From assembly GCF_036226745.1 (NCBI RefSeq), contig NZ_CP109013.1, positions 3,596,001 to 3,660,000 of the forward strand: a stretch of 64,000 nucleotides of DNA, written 5' to 3'. Of this stretch, positions 34,215 to 40,961 are shown in pieces. A program made the position numbers and the translations under genes. Origin of the DNA: Streptomyces sp. NBC_00683 (GTDB lineage Bacteria > Actinomycetota > Actinomycetes > Streptomycetales > Streptomycetaceae). How positions within the stretch are numbered: the first letter of the stretch is position 1; each line of letters opens with the position of its first letter. The notes below the pieces were generated by a model, which had not been told where the DNA came from, did not search any database, and saw only the letters and a list, made by a program, of their open reading frames with translations.

Positions 34215-35006
34215 TCACACTGGAATCTCAAGCGCCACCACTTGGTAAAGGTGATCTGCCCTTTCTGACCATCCGGCAAGGGCGTCACGGTCAATCAATT
34301 GAATGCCATGCCTAGCCCCCCACGCCGCAGCATCCTTCGTAAAATGGCCGTTTGTTACGACTACGGATTCGCTGGCGTTGTAAACATCTCCCGCCGTGCC
34401 GTTGAGCTGATACAGCACCGTTGAGCTGACCTTCCGGCCGGTTACCGTGTGCTTGCATTGCACGGCGATCCTCTTCCCAGCCAAGTTGACAGCTAGGACA
34501 TCGACTGCCTGGTCTCCCCTGCCGCCAATAACCTCGGCTTTCAAACCATCGCGCTCCATCAGCTTCTTAATCATCTTTTCGAAGTCCAATGGCGAAATTT
34601 TATCCACATGTCCGATCGGCAGACTAAACTGCATTTTCCTTACAGCGCGACTCATTTCAAGTCCGGCTAGCCAAGAATTCTTCACTTCCTCCCTCAACTC
34701 TTGAATGCGCAACTGCATCTTGCGTTTGTCCTCTTTTAGATCCATGATTGTTTTTTCATATTGCTTCACCTGGCGCCTATGCCAGGCTTGAGCTATTAGT
34801 TCCACCGGGATGGCTAGCGCGAGACCGCAGGACACAGATACGGAAATATCCTGGATCCTCATGAATCCATTTCCCGGATCGGATGTTGCTATCGACAGTC
34901 CGCTGGCGAGGTTATTAACAATCGGCAGCCCAAGAGAACCAAGAATAATGAGACCTAGTTTCCACCCAGTCACCGCGTGATACGGAAATTCCGGTCGTCG
35001 CAGCAT
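34215..35006 (-). CDS. Membrane-anchored Mrr-type restriction endonuclease
   Basis: This 263-aa protein has two N-terminal transmembrane segments (LGLIILGSLGLPIVNNLASG and a second at VSVSCGLALAIPVELI). A coiled coil follows (YEKTIMDLKEDKRKMQLRIQ). The Mrr catalytic domain comes last: SPLDFEKMIKKLM, GGRGDQAVDVLA with the catalytic Asp, and IAVQCKH, the QxK form of the nuclease motif. GGGGGAGGG directly precedes ATG 35006. It is AT-rich like the two genes opposite and converges on them, leaving 105 nt between. It is likely a defence nuclease that cuts incoming DNA at the membrane. Confidence 0.82.
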   Translation of the reverse strand: MLRRPEFPYHAVTGWKLGLIILGSLGLPIVNNLASGLSIATSDPGNGFMRIQDISVSVSCGLALAIPVELIAQAWHRRQVKQYEKTIMDLKEDKRKMQLRIQELREEVKNSWLAGLEMSRAVRKMQFSLPIGHVDKISPLDFEKMIKKLMERDGLKAEVIGGRGDQAVDVLAVNLAGKRIAVQCKHTVTGRKVSSTVLYQLNGTAGDVYNASESVVVTNGHFTKDAAAWGARHGIQLIDRDALAGWSERADHLYQVVALEIPV

Positions 35007-35185
35007 GCGCCCTCCCCCAGTTTGCTGTGCTGTGCGCCCAGAACATGGGCGTCTTCGTCTGCTGGATGTGCCCAGTGACGGCCTCATCTCGAAGCCGTTG
35101 TCACTGCCGGGCAAGAGGAAACCCCCACCGCAGAACGATGGAGGCTTCACCTGCCCTGACTGGTGGCGTGAGCGTCTCGGCACGA

Positions 35186-35854
35186 CTACCCGCTCGACTG
35201 CTCTTTCATGAACTGCTCGACAACCTCGGGATACCGACGCATCGCTGCGCGCAATTGCTTCACCTGGAAGCGTTCACGACCGCGTTCCAGAACGTCCTCG
35301 TAGCCCGGCCTGGCGTCCACAAAACGCTCCGCGATGAGGAACTCGATTATGTCCTCTAGAGACGGCCTGAAGCGCTTCCCTCCGACGGGAAAGTGCAGCT
35401 TGTCCAGCGACCGCTTCGAATCCTTGCCGCGGTTCAGCGCTACGAGCGCCGGGGAGGTTCCGTAGACCTGCAAGTGGGCAGACGTGTAGCGCTCCTTCTC
35501 CCGCTCGAAATCGAAATGGCAGAGGCACGTCTCTAGGGTCTCGTCAGCGAAGATGCCGCAATAGGAGCTATGGATCGTCAGATAAGTGAGCTCGTCATCC
35601 ATGCGAACCTGGTAGCTGAGGTTCATCCAGGCGAGCGGCTTCTTCTGATCGGTTCGGAGCGGGAAGCCCTGGGGCTGCGTCGGGTTGGCCTTGCTGAGTC
35701 CGGAGCCGATGGTGAATACGGCTCCGGACGCAGAAACCGGACGGACCACCGCGACCATGCGGATATCGCGGCAGACCGTCCCGTTAAGGACCTCTTGCAG
35801 TTCGTTGGCGAACCTCCGAGCCTGACTTGGCAGGTCAGAGGTCAACAGTCCCAC
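35186..35854 (-). CDS. Hypothetical protein paired with the 69-aa gene
   Basis: This protein of about 222 aa begins VGLLTSDLP and has no transmembrane segment. The stretch DKLHFPVGGKRFRPSLEDIIEFLI is the best conserved-looking part. It starts with GTG at 35854, inside the end of the upstream 69-aa gene (20-nt overlap), a sign of translational coupling. A TTG or GTG one codon further up is possible. I do not recognise the family. The two-gene layout is compatible with a toxin-antitoxin or effector-immunity pair, but nothing catalytic is visible. Confidence 0.7.
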   Translation of the reverse strand: MGLLTSDLPSQARRFANELQEVLNGTVCRDIRMVAVVRPVSASGAVFTIGSGLSKANPTQPQGFPLRTDQKKPLAWMNLSYQVRMDDELTYLTIHSSYCGIFADETLETCLCHFDFEREKERYTSAHLQVYGTSPALVALNRGKDSKRSLDKLHFPVGGKRFRPSLEDIIEFLIAERFVDARPGYEDVLERGRERFQVKQLRAAMRRYPEVVEQFMKEQSSG

Positions 35855-36044
35855 CAATCGATACCCACAGAGCGTGAGCCGCCGACGAGGTGAAATCGTG
35901 ATTACTGGCCTGTCGCGCGAGCTCTGCGTAGGACAGGCCGAGAGCGCGCAACGCCTGCTCGGCTGCCGCTTGGAAGTCCTCTTCGGACATCACGATGACG
36001 TCGTCGTCTTCGTACTCCGTCGGGCGTTCCAACTGAATCGTCAT
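35835..36044 (-). CDS. Small acidic protein (69 aa), first gene of a pair
   Basis: It begins MTIQLERPTEYEDDDVIVMS and continues EEDFQAAAEQALRALGLSYAELARQA, then ends in a short hydrophobic tail (ALWVSIGGTVDL). The acidic N terminus and helical middle resemble antitoxin-like or adaptor proteins found in Streptomyces mobile DNA. The gene overlaps the next by 20 nt and the two must be expressed together. Confidence 0.72.
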   Translation of the reverse strand: MTIQLERPTEYEDDDVIVMSEEDFQAAAEQALRALGLSYAELARQASNHDFTSSAAHALWVSIGGTVDL

Positions 36045-36185
36045 TCCGATCACCAACCCCCCAGGTAAGTGACTACCCCGCCAGTCTGCACTGCGGGTCT
36101 GACACTGTCTCGCAGTGGCGCCCCGGTTGGGAAGCCTCAGCCCACTACTGGAGTACACAGCCGCGCTCGAAAACCACTGCGCCGA

Positions 36186-36395
36186 TCATGCCGCTTCGTA
36201 CCGGTGGGCACGGCCGCCGCGCCATTCGATCCAGTGTGGGTCGTCGAGGAGGTGCCGGGCATCGTCAAGGCCGGCCCGCCTCAGAAATTCGACGAGGTCG
36301 CGGTCGTCGTGCGCAAGGCCCACGATCTGCCCGTTGATGGTGACTCTTCGTCCGCCGGAGGAGGAGAGGCCGTGGACGACTATCGGGACGCTCAT
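36186..36395 (-). CDS. Small conserved hypothetical protein (69 aa)
   Basis: The 69-aa protein starts MSVPIVVHGLSSSGGRRVTI and contains GLDDARHLLDDPHWIEWRGG, ending HRYEAA. Similar short proteins occur in Streptomyces mobile elements, as I recall, with no function known. GAGGG precedes the ATG. It stands alone between the 69/222-aa pair and the methyltransferase terminator. Confidence 0.65.
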   Translation of the reverse strand: MSVPIVVHGLSSSGGRRVTINGQIVGLAHDDRDLVEFLRRAGLDDARHLLDDPHWIEWRGGRAHRYEAA

Positions 36396-36578
36396 GCCCT
36401 CAGAGTGCGCCCGTCCGGCATCTTGTGCGAGCTACGACTCCGGGGCGCCGGGTCCGGCGCGCCTGCGCCCGATTCAGGAGTTCGATCCTGCCCGGGGCCT
36501 TACCTCGCGCACCAGTGCCACAGCGGGCTGCGAGACGACTCGGCGGTCCCCGAAGCTGCTTGCACACGGGGTGCCGCT

Positions 36579-36611
36579 GCCTCCGTTGCCCATGCCATGG
36601 GCAACGGAGGC
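36579..36611 (-). terminator. Methyltransferase terminator
   Basis: GCCTCCGTTGCCCATG and CATGGGCAACGGAGGC form a 16-bp stem with almost no loop, 12 nt after the methyltransferase stop. Confidence 0.75.
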
Positions 36612-36623
36612 GCTCTTGTGTCT

Positions 36624-37433
36624 TCACGCCGGTACGCGACCTACAGCGAGAAGGTGGGAGCTGGCAGCGAGTAGTTCCGGGTACGGCTCTGCCATGCGCG
36701 CTGCTGCCATGGCAGAGGCGATCAGGTCATCCGTGGGCCCCTCCCCCGGCTGTTGCTCGGCCGCCTTCACGAGAGACCACGCAGGCCCCTCAATGCCGAA
36801 GACCTGGACATCCGTCAGGCCGGATGCGGCTAGCTCAGCCACCAGCTCTTCGGCGCGGTGGAAGTAGGACAGGGTGAACCCCCGCACACCGTCATAGACA
36901 GCCGTCTCAAGGATCTTGGAGACGGAGTCATGAATCCGCTTGGTGTGTAGGTGGGCATACGTGACGTGCTCAAAGAGCGACGCGTAGCGGTTGATTGCAG
37001 CCGCAGCGATCAGTCCACCCGGCTTCACCACGCGATGGGCTTCCGCCAGCGCCCTCCGCCTGTCTTCGGGGTCGGGAAGGTGGTACAGCGGCCCAAGAAG
37101 CTGCACAACATCGAAACTGTCGTCCGGCTCACTCAGATCGCGGGCGTCACCGACGATCGCTGAGCACACGGCCGACGCACTCTCAACATGACGGGGCACG
37201 GGGTCCACGAGAGTGACTTCGTAGCCGTCCTTCACAAGCCACTCAGCGTGAATCCCGGTCCCCCCTCCCACGTCGAGCACCCGCGCCGGCGCGGGGGGCA
37301 AGAAGCGTCGGAGTAGCTCTTGGGTTCTGGCCAGCTCCATACGTCCGTCTGCCGAGTTACGCAGGCGGTCGTCCTCGTTCACTGTCTCGCCGTAGAACCG
37401 CATCACGGAAGGAGCCAATTCGAGATTCGACAT
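36624..37433 (-). CDS. Class I SAM-dependent methyltransferase
   Basis: This 269-aa enzyme has motif I VLDVGGGTGIHAEWL, motif II YEVTLVDPVP and the post-motif region FDVVQLLGPLYHLPD. These are typical of the UbiE-like methyltransferase 11 group, acting on small molecules. It is divergent from the KorSA-like repressor with only 54 nt between them. The repressor operator lies in that gap, so it belongs to the element's repressed regulon. Many AICEs carry a methyltransferase here; the substrate is unknown. Confidence 0.88.
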   Translation of the reverse strand: MSNLELAPSVMRFYGETVNEDDRLRNSADGRMELARTQELLRRFLPPAPARVLDVGGGTGIHAEWLVKDGYEVTLVDPVPRHVESASAVCSAIVGDARDLSEPDDSFDVVQLLGPLYHLPDPEDRRRALAEAHRVVKPGGLIAAAAINRYASLFEHVTYAHLHTKRIHDSVSKILETAVYDGVRGFTLSYFHRAEELVAELAASGLTDVQVFGIEGPAWSLVKAAEQQPGEGPTDDLIASAMAAARMAEPYPELLAASSHLLAVGRVPA

Positions 37434-37450
37434 GTGCGCAGTATCCTGTG

Positions 37451-37469
37451 TACCGGTGGACCAGTCCAG
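37451..37469. promoter_or_regulatory. GntR/KorSA operator in the divergent promoter
   Basis: TACCGGTGGACCAGTCCAG resembles the palindrome at 38321-38346 (about 15 of 19 positions). It lies just after a TATCCT -10 box (37443-37448) for the gntR gene. It also covers a plausible -35 for the methyltransferase on the other strand, so it would allow autorepression and joint control. Confidence 0.6.
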
Positions 37470-37487
37470 CTTACGGAACAGGGAGCC

Positions 37488-38204
37488 ATGGCAGTTCTGA
37501 AGTACGAAGAGATCGCGGAGTCCCTGCGCGCTCGCATCGCGGCAGGCGAGTTCGCCCCGGGCGCCACAATCCCTTCCGGCCGGGACCTAGCCGAGCAGTG
37601 GGACGTGTCACGGGCCACCGCCATCAAGGCCGTGGACGTGCTACGCAATGACGGGGTGGTCGTCGCCAAGCAGGGCACCGGTTTCGTCGTCACGGAAACA
37701 CCCGTGGCACGTGCTGCCGGATCCCGCCGGGCGGGGTCGGCGCGCATCTTGGGCGGGATGCCGTTCTTGCGTATCGGCACGCCCGACTGGTCAGAGCCTT
37801 CCGCCCGCGTCGCCGTTGCGCTCGGCATCTCCCCGGGAGTGCTGGCGCTCCGACGCATCCGCGTCCTCCAGCTCCCGGACGGAACCCCGCACAGTTGCGT
37901 GGAGGCATGGTTCCCTCCGGAGATCGCGGAGGCGGCACCCCGCCTTGCTGACACCGCCTCCATCGCCGAGGGCACGACACGCTATGTCCGTCGGCAGACC
38001 GGCCGCCTTCCGGCCGAGGGGATAGACATCACCACCGTGCGCCTCGCTACGGACACGGAGGCAGAACGTTTGGGAGTGCCTGCGGCTACCCCGGTCGCCG
38101 TGCTCCTGCACACAGCAAACGACAGGGAAGGTCACCCTCTGGTCTGCGAGGAAGGGGTCACTCCCTTCTCGCTCTTCGAGCAGGTGGACACCTACTCGAT
38201 GTAG
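37488..38204 (+). CDS. GntR family repressor with UTRA domain (KorSA-like)
   Basis: This 238-aa protein has an N-terminal winged helix (about residues 1-72, with IPSGRDLAEQWDVSRATAIKAV and KQGTGFVV) and a C-terminal UTRA ligand domain. Proteins of this kind (KorSA of pSAM2) repress transfer and replication genes of AICEs. GGGAG precedes ATG 37488. Similar palindromes upstream of itself, in its terminator and before the transfer operon mark its likely binding sites. Confidence 0.9.
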   Translation: MAVLKYEEIAESLRARIAAGEFAPGATIPSGRDLAEQWDVSRATAIKAVDVLRNDGVVVAKQGTGFVVTETPVARAAGSRRAGSARILGGMPFLRIGTPDWSEPSARVAVALGISPGVLALRRIRVLQLPDGTPHSCVEAWFPPEIAEAAPRLADTASIAEGTTRYVRRQTGRLPAEGIDITTVRLATDTEAERLGVPAATPVAVLLHTANDREGHPLVCEEGVTPFSLFEQVDTYSM

Positions 38205-38219
38205 GCAAGCCGCCAACTG

Positions 38220-38251
38220 AAGCTGGACCGGTCCGCCGGTCCAGCTTTTTT
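38220..38251 (+). terminator. gntR terminator, sharing the operator sequence
   Basis: AAGCTGGACCGG and CCGGTCCAGCTT form a perfect 12-bp stem with a TCCG loop, followed by four more T. The stem core (CTGGACCGG-TCCR-CCGGTCCAG) is the same as the operator 100 nt downstream. Confidence 0.9.
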
Positions 38252-38318
38252 GACGTCTCGTCACGTCTACTGACCTGCAATCTTTCCGTCCTCCATCTTC
38301 CAACTACAGATTCAACAC

Positions 38319-38347
38319 TTGACTGGACCGGTCCACCGGTCCAGTCT
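38319..38347 (+). promoter_or_regulatory. Transfer-operon promoter with embedded operator
   Basis: A TTGACT -35 box (38319-38324) is followed after 17 nt by CAGTCT (38342-38347). The perfect palindrome GACTGGACCGG-TCCA-CCGGTCCAGTC (38321-38346) occupies the whole promoter. Repressor bound here would block RNA polymerase. The predicted transcript start is near 38354. Confidence 0.65.
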
Positions 38348-38353
38348 TCTGGT

Positions 38354-38545
38354 GTGCCACCGCTCAATCCGGAACTTGCGGAGTGGGCCGATCACGCCAT
38401 GCCGACAACTCCACAGCGTGATCCACCGCAGCATGACGGCCGTGACTGTTCCGGCCGAGGCGAGTGGAGACCAGCCGATCGAGAACGGGCCCGGAGTCAC
38501 AACCGGGCCCCACACCCCACATGGGGGACACGCCATCGGCTCTAA
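38354..38545 (+). CDS. Possible leaderless small protein (63 aa)
   Basis: A 63-codon frame starts with GTG at 38354 (VPPLNPELAEWADHAMPTTP), at or next to the transcript start predicted from the operator-promoter. Leaderless GTG starts are common in Streptomyces. The C-terminal half is Arg/Pro-rich and looks less protein-like. An overlapping frame (38433-38753) is an alternative. Only one, or neither, is likely to be real. Confidence 0.35.
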   Translation: MPPLNPELAEWADHAMPTTPQRDPPQHDGRDCSGRGEWRPADRERARSHNRAPHPTWGTRHRL

Positions 38546-38737
38546 AGAACCGCACGGCACACCTGCTGCGACGACTTCCGGGATTTCGGACCTCCCCGGA
38601 ACGAACAGCGCCGTGCGAATCGGAGATCCGAAGCACCAGCGCTCACGGTGCCCGGCATTCGGGCCTGCTTCCTCGGCGGGCTGCGGTGTCGGGTCGCCGC
38701 GGTCGCTCGTAGTCCACGACCGACCCTCAGACGGCGC

Positions 38738-38774
38738 GCGGCCCCGGTGGTGACACACCGGGGCCGCTGTTTTG
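38738..38774 (+). terminator. Attenuator/terminator before the transfer genes
   Basis: GCGGCCCCGGTG and CACCGGGGCCGC form a perfect 12-bp stem with a 6-nt loop, followed by TGTTTTG. It ends the short transcript from the operator-promoter or attenuates entry into the downstream operon. The region 38546-38737 shows no other convincing feature. Confidence 0.75.
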
Positions 38775-38805
38775 GGCCGTCCACCGACTAAGGAGGAGAC
38801 GCCCC

Positions 38806-39114
38806 ATGAAGACCATCGTTGCTGGTCGCGAGCCCGTTACCCCCACTGAGTTCATCGAACTGGCCCTGGGCATCGACCTGGAGCTGTTCACTGGTACCGC
38901 CGCCGAGTCCCAGATGGAACGGGCTGCCCGTCTGGACGTCGCCCACGAGGTCCTCGCGGATCTCCGCGAGAGCGACCCGGAGGCCGCCGCCTACGCGGAG
39001 AGCCTGCTGCGGACGCTGCCCCTGACGCAGCCCCGCACGTCCGGCCGGCGCACGCGCCGTAAGGTCCGCCGTCCGGTGAGCGGCTACATCGCTCGTACGG
39101 CGGTGGCGGCATGA
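38806..39114 (+). CDS. AICE hypothetical protein
   Basis: This 102-aa protein (MKTIVAGREPVTPTEFIELA) has an acidic, helical N-terminal two-thirds and a basic tail (RTSGRRTRRKVRRPVSG). AAGGAGG lies 8 nt before the ATG, the strongest ribosome-binding site in the element. It opens a run of overlapping genes leading to the transfer protein. The role is unknown; the basic tail could bind DNA. Confidence 0.78.
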   Translation: MKTIVAGREPVTPTEFIELALGIDLELFTGTAAESQMERAARLDVAHEVLADLRESDPEAAAYAESLLRTLPLTQPRTSGRRTRRKVRRPVSGYIARTAVAA

Positions 39115-39455
39115 GGACGCGGACGGTGAACGGCCTGGCTGCTGCGGTTGCCGCCCTGGCCTCGCTCGTAGAGCGGTTCCCGGAGCTGCCGGCCGCGGAC
39201 GTTGGGCTGTCCACGATCTACCCGAACCGGCTGGACCTGTCCTTCCACGGCGACCTCGGAAAGAAGCACTTCGAGGCGTGGCGGTCGGCCCTGGGCATCA
39301 GTCACGCCCTGGTGTCCAGGGACGAGGAGATCGGCGGTCCCCTGATGTGGGTGCAAGCGGAAGCGGCCCTGGACGGGGTCACCGTACGGCTGACCGGATA
39401 CGGGCAGCAGCAGGCAGCCGCCAAGCAGGTCGCCCCCTGGGAGGTGGCCACATGA
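39111..39455 (+). CDS. AICE hypothetical protein
   Basis: This 114-aa protein starts with ATG overlapping the previous stop (ATGA). It has an N-terminal amphipathic helix (GLAAAVAALASLVERFPELP) and a mixed alpha/beta body. No motif is recognised. It is coupled to its neighbours on both sides by 4-nt overlaps, so it belongs to the transfer operon. Confidence 0.75.
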   Translation: MRTRTVNGLAAAVAALASLVERFPELPAADVGLSTIYPNRLDLSFHGDLGKKHFEAWRSALGISHALVSRDEEIGGPLMWVQAEAALDGVTVRLTGYGQQQAAAKQVAPWEVAT

Positions 39456-39664
39456 GCGCCCCGAACAGCGGCCTGTGGGCGTGGTGGCTGCGGCACGGCG
39501 GTGCGCTGCTGGTCGCTGCAGCCGTGCTGTCGTGGCTGCTGCCGCTCCCGACGTGGGTTCAGTTCCTGTGGAACCTGCTCGTGGTGGCCGGCTGCTTCCA
39601 CCTGATGGGCTCGCACCGGGCTCACCGCTCCCGTGGCGGGGACGGGGGCGGTGATGAGGCGTAA
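39452..39664 (+). CDS. Small membrane protein (70 aa)
   Basis: Two hydrophobic segments (about residues 18-32 and 34-50, GALLVAAAVLSWLLPLP and FLWNLLVVAGCFHLMG) are followed by a charged Arg/Gly/Asp tail. It starts by ATGA overlap with the previous gene and overlaps the next by 11 nt. Its size and place suit the small Spd membrane proteins that help plasmid spread through mycelium, but no specific family is recognised. Confidence 0.7.
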   Translation: MSAPNSGLWAWWLRHGGALLVAAAVLSWLLPLPTWVQFLWNLLVVAGCFHLMGSHRAHRSRGGDGGGDEA

Positions 39665-40499
39665 GTCGAGTGCGGCCGAGCAGATCGCCGCGCTACAGGG
39701 CCTGCAAGCGGGTCTGACGAAAGTCCTCGTGGCGGTCGCGGTGGTGGCTTTGGCGTTCACCGCGACGAACGTGACGCTGTTCGCGATCGACCACCACATC
39801 AGCGTGTGGATTGCCTGGCTCCTGGACCCCATGGTCGCGGTGGCCCTGGGTGCGGTTCTGATCGTGGACGGCCGGTTGTCGGAGCACGGGGTGCAGCCGT
39901 CCGGCTGGGCCACGGGGCTGCGTTGGTTCGCCGGGTTGGGCACGTGGTTGATGAACTGCTGGGGCTCGCTCTGGCCGGCCGGTACCCCGTTCGGGGTGCC
40001 CCGGGAGATCGACCCGGCAGGGCTCGTCCTCCACTCCATCCCCCCGGTCCTGCTGATCGTTCTCGCCGAGGCGATCACGTATTACCGGAGGGCGATCCTC
40101 GACCGGATCGCCGAACTCCGACACCAGATGGACCCGGCGGTGCAGGGGGTGGACACCGCGCCCGTCCACCCTGCATCCACCCCGACCGTCACCCCCGCCC
40201 CGGTCGAGCAGTCGCGACCGGCCCCGGTGCCCGCGCCGGTCGTGAATCTGCCGGTCATCTGCGGTGCACAGCGGGTGTATCCACTGGCTGTCCCCCCGGC
40301 GTCCACCACGGACGACGAAGGGCCCCGGCTGAGCACCGGAGAGGCCGCCGAAGTCATCCGGCAGTGCTTCGAGGACGGGGACACGATCGCTGAGGCTGCG
40401 GTGAAATCCACCCGGTCCACCTCCTACGTCCACAAGGTCTACGGCCGCCTCGCCAACCCGCCCCAGGGAGCTCCCGCACTGACTGTCGTGGGGCGGTGA
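39654..40499 (+). CDS. SpdB-like DUF2637 membrane protein
   Basis: This 281-aa protein has about four transmembrane segments in the first 165 residues (VLVAVAVVALAFTATNVTLF, VWIAWLLDPMVAVALGAVLI and two more). A Pro-rich linker follows, then a C-terminal helix-turn-helix-like end (LSTGEAAEVIRQCFEDGDTI). DUF2637 proteins are the SpdB spread proteins of Streptomyces conjugative elements, which act with TraB to move DNA across septa. The start is ATG at 39654, overlapping the gene before. Confidence 0.85.
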   Translation: MRRKSSAAEQIAALQGLQAGLTKVLVAVAVVALAFTATNVTLFAIDHHISVWIAWLLDPMVAVALGAVLIVDGRLSEHGVQPSGWATGLRWFAGLGTWLMNCWGSLWPAGTPFGVPREIDPAGLVLHSIPPVLLIVLAEAITYYRRAILDRIAELRHQMDPAVQGVDTAPVHPASTPTVTPAPVEQSRPAPVPAPVVNLPVICGAQRVYPLAVPPASTTDDEGPRLSTGEAAEVIRQCFEDGDTIAEAAVKSTRSTSYVHKVYGRLANPPQGAPALTVVGR

Positions 40500-40888
40500 G
40501 GCCGGTGTCGCCCACCTTCGGCCGGTGCTTTGACCCGGACGGCGCCCGCTACGGGATACCCACTTTCCCGTGGCGCCTCGCCCCGGACGGCCACGCGACC
40601 CGCAGGCAGTTACGGGCCCGTGGGCTGCGGCCGGGTGGGCAGCCGATCGCCGCTCAGCTCATGCGCAGCAACCGGCGCCGCGGCGGCGTTCAGGTCGCCT
40701 ACCTCTACCGCATCGACCGGGCCAAGCCCGTGCGGCCGATGACGTCCCGCAAGTGGGGCGCTCTCGCTCTGGCGATGCTCGCCCGCCGCACCTGTCCCAA
40801 CTGCCAGAGGGACGCCGGATACGCCATCCCGACCTCGCTCGGCATGTGCGTGGCCTGCGCCTACCCCGAAGAACAGTGCGCCGCCTGA
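40496..40888 (+). CDS. RRQRL-motif zinc-binding protein
   Basis: This 130-aa protein begins with GTG inside the SpdB stop (GTGA). It has TRRQLRARGLRPGGQP, the motif that names this actinobacterial family, and a C-terminal zinc ribbon with CPNC and CVAC. Such proteins are typical of AICE transfer regions. The exact role is unknown; nucleic-acid binding is plausible. Confidence 0.85.
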   Translation: MRPVSPTFGRCFDPDGARYGIPTFPWRLAPDGHATRRQLRARGLRPGGQPIAAQLMRSNRRRGGVQVAYLYRIDRAKPVRPMTSRKWGALALAMLARRTCPNCQRDAGYAIPTSLGMCVACAYPEEQCAA

Positions 40889-40897
40889 AAGTTCGCA

Positions 40898-40934
40898 GGG
40901 CCCGGCCCTCTCCACCACAGATCCGGCCGGGCCC
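40898..40934 (+). terminator. Hairpin between the zinc protein and the basic transfer protein
   Basis: GGGCCCGGCC and GGCCGGGCCC form a perfect 10-bp stem with a 17-nt loop, 9 nt after the stop. There is no T-run, so it may be a partial terminator or stability element. Confidence 0.5.
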
Positions 40935-40961
40935 CTAACTCCGTGAAGGAGTGCATTCAGC

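Noticed and set aside
38433..38753. 106-codon frame between the repressor and the transfer genes
   Set aside because: It overlaps the leaderless candidate and runs into the terminator hairpin. It has no ribosome-binding site and its codon use is mixed. It remains a weak alternative, so it is not listed as a gene.
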